Assembly: GCA_003222065.1 (NCBI GenBank)
Contig: QHUV01000076.1
Span: forward strand, 1-7,647
DNA from: Gemmatimonadota bacterium
GTDB taxonomy: Bacteria; Gemmatimonadota; Gemmatimonadetes; Gemmatimonadales; Gemmatimonadaceae
Reading direction: 5' to 3'
Length of the DNA: 7,647 bases
How positions within the stretch are numbered: the stretch's first letter is position 1; every line of letters starts with the position of its first letter. Below are positions 5,396-7,647 of the stretch, in pieces. The notes under the pieces are model-generated. The model ran no database searches. It was not told where the DNA came from and saw only the letters and a list, made by a program, of their open reading frames with translations. The position numbers were made by a program, and so were the translations under genes.

Positions 5396-6084
5396 TGCGC
5401 AAGCACGGAAAGAAATACACGGCCGCCGCGAAGAACCGCGACATCGCGACGCAGTATCAGGCGCGTCAGGCCCTGGAGATCGTCAAGACGTCCAGCTTCG
5501 CCAAGTTCGATGAGACGGTCGAGGTCGCGGTCCGGCTTGGAGTCGATCCACGCCACGCAGATCAAGTGGTGCGTGGCACCGTTGTCCTTCCGGCGGGTAC
5601 TGGAAAGTCCGTTCGTGTGCTGGTCATCGCGGCGGGCGATCGCGCACGGGAGGCGCAGGAGGCGGGCGCCGACTTCGTCGGCACCGAGTACATCCAGCGT
5701 ATCAAGGATGGCTGGCTGGACTTCGACGTCCTCATTGCCACGCCGGACCAAATGGGTCAGCTCGGTCAGCTTGGACGCGTGCTCGGCCCTCGCGGGCTCA
5801 TGCCAAACCCGAAGGCCGGCACGGTCACGATGAACGTCGCCAACGCCGTGCGCGAGACGAAAGCTGGAAAGATCGAATTTCGCGTCGACAAGAGCGGCAA
5901 TGTGCACGCGCCGATCGGCAAGGTGTCGTTCGGCGTCGAAGCGCTGGAGACGAACTTCACGGCATTCATGGATCAGATCGTCCGGTCGAAGCCCTCGGCA
6001 TCGAAGGGCGTATACGTGAGAACCGTGTGCATCTCGAGCACCATGGGCCCCGGCGTCACGATCGACACTACACCATATCGGTAA
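5395..6084 (+). CDS. rplA: Large ribosomal subunit protein uL1
   Basis: A 229-residue protein forming the L1 stalk that guides exit of deacylated tRNA; in many bacteria it also represses its own mRNA. Seen: MRKHGKKY start, [36 protein letters not shown], the conserved [18 protein letters not shown] in domain II, then [25 protein letters not shown] and the end of domain I near the C-terminus ([16 protein letters not shown]). The frame continues 25 codons upstream inside rplK, but ATG 5395 gives the family start, overlaps the rplK stop by one base, and has GGAGG (5380-5384) ten bases before it. Only six bases separate it from rplJ. Confidence 0.98.
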   Translation: MRKHGKKYTAAAKNRDIATQYQARQALEIVKTSSFAKFDETVEVAVRLGVDPRHADQVVRGTVVLPAGTGKSVRVLVIAAGDRAREAQEAGADFVGTEYIQRIKDGWLDFDVLIATPDQMGQLGQLGRVLGPRGLMPNPKAGTVTMNVANAVRETKAGKIEFRVDKSGNVHAPIGKVSFGVEALETNFTAFMDQIVRSKPSASKGVYVRTVCISSTMGPGVTIDTTPYR

Positions 6085-6090
6085 CGAGCG

Positions 6091-6615
6091 ATGAACCGCA
6101 CCGAGAAAGAACAGCTCGTCGCCGAGCTGAAAGACAAGATTCGGAGCGCGCCGGCACTGTACTACACCGACTTCACCGGGCTGAACGTGAAGCGGATGAC
6201 GGAGCTCCGACGTCGCCTGCGCAGGGCAAATATTGAGTATGTCGTCATCAAGAATACGCTCGCGCTGCGTGCCGTGAACGAGAGCGGGTTGGTCGCCGAC
6301 CGGCTGCGTGGTCCCACTGGACTCGTCGTCGCCAGGGATCCGGTGACGGCCGCGAAGCTGCTGCACGATTTCGCGAAGGAGAACGATCAGAAGCCGGCGG
6401 TGAAGGGCGGGATGCTGGAAGGCAAGTCCATCGCCGTCGGTCAGGTCAAGCAGTTGGCGTCGATGCCGTCACGCGAGCAAATGCTCGCCGACCTTGGCGC
6501 CGGTCTGCAGTCTCCGTTGGCGGCCTTTGTGGGCGCGCTCAACGGGTTGTTCTACATGTTCGCTGGAGCACTCGAGGCGCTGCACCAGCAGCGCAGCAGC
6601 GGCTCCGCCGCATAA
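6091..6615 (+). CDS. rplJ: Large ribosomal subunit protein uL10
   Basis: A 174-residue scaffold of the ribosomal stalk; its N-terminal domain binds 23S rRNA next to uL11 and its C-terminal helix carries bL12 dimers. Seen: MNRTEKEQLVAELKDKI, YYTDFTGLNVKRMTELRRRLR, EYVVIKNTLALRA, GPTGLVVARDP, KGGMLEGKSI, and the C-terminal helix from about residue 135 (LGAGLQSPLAAFVGALNGLF...). The somewhat longer length than the ~165-residue E. coli protein would allow three bL12 dimers, as in longer-helix species, but I cannot determine the number by eye. It starts six bases after rplA with only a weak Shine-Dalgarno (CGAG), so translation probably depends on ribosomes from rplA. There is no room for an L10 leader directly upstream. 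Confidence 0.98.
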   Translation: MNRTEKEQLVAELKDKIRSAPALYYTDFTGLNVKRMTELRRRLRRANIEYVVIKNTLALRAVNESGLVADRLRGPTGLVVARDPVTAAKLLHDFAKENDQKPAVKGGMLEGKSIAVGQVKQLASMPSREQMLADLGAGLQSPLAAFVGALNGLFYMFAGALEALHQQRSSGSAA

Positions 6616-6662
6616 TCCCCAGGCACCGAGCCTGACTTAACGCCCCAGGACTGCCTGGGATT
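6614..6662 (+). promoter_or_regulatory. Competing hairpins in the rplJ-rplL gap
   Basis: Two local hairpins can form: CAGGC (6620-6624) with GCCTG (6630-6634) around a 5-nt loop, and CCCAGG (6644-6649) with CCTGGG (6654-6659) around an ACTG loop. Alternatively the far ends pair, AATCCCCAGGCA (6614-6625) with TGCCTGGGATT (6652-6662), giving 11 pairs with one bulged C. The two states exclude each other. All leave the rplL Shine-Dalgarno (6665-6670) free. The structure starts at the rplJ stop codon, so ribosomes finishing rplJ could choose between the states. The function is inferred: processing, stability, or extra translation of bL12. Confidence 0.65.
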
Positions 6663-6664
6663 AC

Positions 6665-6670
6665 GAGGAG
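6665..6670 (+). promoter_or_regulatory. Strong ribosome binding site of rplL
   Basis: GAGGAG, followed by a run of six adenines (6671-6676), lies 11 bases before the ATG. It is the clearest Shine-Dalgarno in the ribosomal block and is A-rich afterwards, which keeps it unstructured. This suits the need for several bL12 copies per ribosome. Confidence 0.8.
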
Positions 6671-6681
6671 AAAAAACCACG

Positions 6682-7080
6682 ATGCCAACGACGCTGAGTA
6701 AGGACGAGATTCTCGACGCGATCGGAAACATGAGTGTTTTCGAACTTCATGATCTGATCGAGACGTTCAAGAGCAAGTTCAACGTGACGATCGCCGCCGC
6801 GCCGGTGGGCGGTGCAGCTCCTGCCGGCGGTGCCGGCGGTGCCGCGGCCGCGCCCGCCGTGGAGGAGCAGACGGAATTCGACATCGTCCTGAAGGAAGCC
6901 GGCGCGAAGAAGATTCAGGTCATCAAGGTCGTGCGTGAGCTGACCGGCCTCGGCCTGAAAGAAGCGAAGGATCTGGTCGACGGCGCGCCACAGACGGTGA
7001 AGTCTGGTGTATCCAAGGACGAAGCAGCGACCATCAAGGCCAAGCTCGAGGAGCAGGGCGCGAGCGTCGAGGTGAAGTAG
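6682..7080 (+). CDS. rplL: Large ribosomal subunit protein bL12 (L7/L12)
   Basis: A 132-residue protein present in several copies per ribosome, anchored on uL10; its C-terminal domain recruits and activates translation GTPases. Seen: the N-terminal dimerisation and uL10-binding domain ([22 protein letters not shown], about residues 5-26), a flexible hinge of Ala, Gly and Pro (about 37-60), and the C-terminal domain starting TEFDIVL, with [21 protein letters not shown] and the end [12 protein letters not shown]. The hinge is unusually glycine-rich, with repeated GGA words (bases roughly 6805-6850), and is slightly longer than in E. coli (121 residues in total there). It is preceded by competing hairpins and a strong ribosome binding site, and followed by a 216-nt structured gap before rpoB. 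Confidence 0.98.
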   Translation: MPTTLSKDEILDAIGNMSVFELHDLIETFKSKFNVTIAAAPVGGAAPAGGAGGAAAAPAVEEQTEFDIVLKEAGAKKIQVIKVVRELTGLGLKEAKDLVDGAPQTVKSGVSKDEAATIKAKLEEQGASVEVK

Positions 7081-7081
7081 A

Positions 7082-7150
7082 GGTTCTGGGTGCTAGGTAC
7101 CAGGTGCTAGCAGGGCAACCCCTAGCACCTCGCACCAAACACCTATCACC
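7082..7150 (+). repeat. Heptamer-repeat hairpin after rplL
   Basis: Direct 7-base units at 7082, 7089, 7096 and 7103 (GGTTCTG, GGTGCTA, GGTACCA, GGTGCTA) are followed by inverted units at 7123, 7130, 7137 and 7144 (TAGCACC, TCGCACC, AAACACC, TATCACC). The core stem pairs GGTGCTAG (7103-7110) with CTAGCACC (7122-7129), and after a CA bulge GGG (7113-7115) pairs with CCC (7119-7121) around a CAA loop. The outer heptamers pair through their GGT/ACC halves. No T-run follows. It starts two bases after the rplL stop. Confidence 0.8.
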
Positions 7151-7225
7151 TGCTCTTCACTTCAGCCCACGCGTCAGTGAAAGAAATTTCAACGCTTCAC
7201 ATTTCATTCTGCAGTACTAGGCCAA

Positions 7226-7261
7226 CCCCGCCTGCCCGCGAGAGTCGCGTGGCCGGCGGGG
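7226..7261 (+). promoter_or_regulatory. GC-rich hairpin before rpoB (possible attenuator or processing site)
   Basis: CCCCGCC (7226-7232) pairs with GGCGGGG (7255-7261). Inside, GCC (7234-7236) pairs with GGC (7251-7253), and CGCGA (7237-7241) with TCGCG (7245-7249) around a GAG loop, with one mismatch and one bulged base. This makes about 15 base pairs. A TTTT appears only at 7271-7274, nine bases after the stem, so a standard intrinsic terminator is unlikely. In E. coli the rplL-rpoB gap holds an attenuator and an RNase III site that lower rpoBC output relative to the ribosomal genes; a similar role is inferred here. Confidence 0.6.
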
Positions 7262-7296
7262 GTGTGGCCGTTTTCTCGCCTGTGCGCGGGTGAACA

Positions 7297-7647
7297 ATGC
7301 CTGAATCGATCAAGCAAATTTCGTTCGGAAAGCTCGAGCAGGGGATGGAGATGCCCCATCTCCTCGACATCCAGACGCAAGCGTTCGAAGCGCTCTTGCA
7401 GACGGATGCCGCCGCTCACGAGCGTGAGGATGTCGGCCTCGAGCGGGTCTTCAAGGACCTGTTCCCGATCACCGACGTTCACGAGAACTTCTCGCTCGAG
7501 TTCGTTCGCTACTCTCTCGGTGAGCCGAAGTACACCGTCGAAGAGTGCATTGAACGCGACATGACCTACTCTGCCCCGTTGAAGGCGACGCTACAGCTCG
7601 TCATCAACGAGGAAGTGAACGGAGTGAAGCGGCCGCGGAACATCATC
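7297..7647 (+). CDS. rpoB: DNA-directed RNA polymerase beta subunit, 3'-truncated by window edge
   Basis: The first 117 codons are visible and the frame is still open at the last base. Translation starts MPESIKQISFGKLEQ and includes MPHLLDIQTQAFEALLQ, then GLERVFKDLFPITD, NFSLEFVRYSLGEPKYTVEEC and RDMTYSAPLKATLQLV, the standard beginning of RpoB (beta1/protrusion region). The full protein would be well over 1100 residues. Family members build the RNA polymerase core and carry the rifampicin site, which is beyond this window. The ATG at 7297 has only a weak GGGTGA a few bases upstream. Its place directly after rplL is the conserved bacterial order. The 216-nt structured leader suggests that its level is set apart from rplKAJL. 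Confidence 0.98.
   Translation, partial: MPESIKQISFGKLEQGMEMPHLLDIQTQAFEALLQTDAAAHEREDVGLERVFKDLFPITDVHENFSLEFVRYSLGEPKYTVEECIERDMTYSAPLKATLQLVINEEVNGVKRPRNII

Noticed and set aside
5017..6366. A 449-codon open frame on the minus strand opposite rplK, rplA and rplJ
   Set aside because: It lies fully antisense to three conserved ribosomal protein genes, has no recognisable domain, and is the kind of open mirror frame that GC-rich codon use produces.
7188..7220. A separate rpoB promoter in the AT-richer part of the gap
   Set aside because: TTCAAC or TTCACA followed by TACTAG does not give acceptable -35/-10 spacing; no convincing pair was found.

Overview
All genes in this window lie on the + strand. 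The bases are GC-rich, with many CGC, GAC, TCG and GTC codons. The gene order, protein lengths and GC-rich style point to a free-living Gram-negative-type bacterium. A Gemmatimonadota or similar lineage is my best guess, made from overall protein character and not from a database comparison.

Layout. (1) 2-1611, accessory genes: the C-terminal ~320 residues of a DUF1611 (DgcN-like) P-loop protein that is open at the left edge, then a short, internally deleted ABC-type ATPase of unknown role. (2) 1608-3052: cysS (cysteinyl-tRNA synthetase), with a well-spaced -35/-10 pair that would start transcription at or next to its ATG. (3) 3053-3837: a spacer with a period-11 repeat, a strong sigma70-type promoter, and four tRNA genes in the order Thr(UGU)-Tyr(GUA)-Gly(UCC)-Thr(GGU). 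This is the same order as the Escherichia coli thrU-tyrU-glyT-thrT cluster, but the tuf gene that normally follows is absent. (4) 3838-7647: the transcription and large-subunit ribosomal protein cluster rpmG-secE-nusG-rplK-rplA-rplJ-rplL-rpoB, with rpoB cut by the right edge after 117 codons.

How it works together. The right half is a translation and transcription superoperon: tRNAs, L33, a Sec translocon subunit, the elongation factor NusG, the L1/L11 stalk proteins, the L10-L12 stalk and RNA polymerase beta. Spacing inside the ribosomal block is tight (rpmG-secE 1 nt, secE/nusG overlapping 4 nt, rplK/rplA overlapping 1 nt, rplA-rplJ 6 nt). The three wider gaps (nusG-rplK 157 nt, rplJ-rplL 66 nt, rplL-rpoB 216 nt) each hold clear inverted repeats and are the likely places where expression of the segments is set separately. 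The 6-nt rplA-rplJ gap leaves no room for the usual L10 leader.

I found no wholly new multi-gene system. The points most worth checking are: the heptamer-repeat hairpins in two gaps of the same operon, the two competing hairpins before rplL, the tRNA cluster without tuf, the putative leaderless cysS with a palindrome over its start codon, the KMAKR form of the CysS signature loop, and the ABC-like ATPase lacking the helical domain, the catalytic Glu and the H-loop His.
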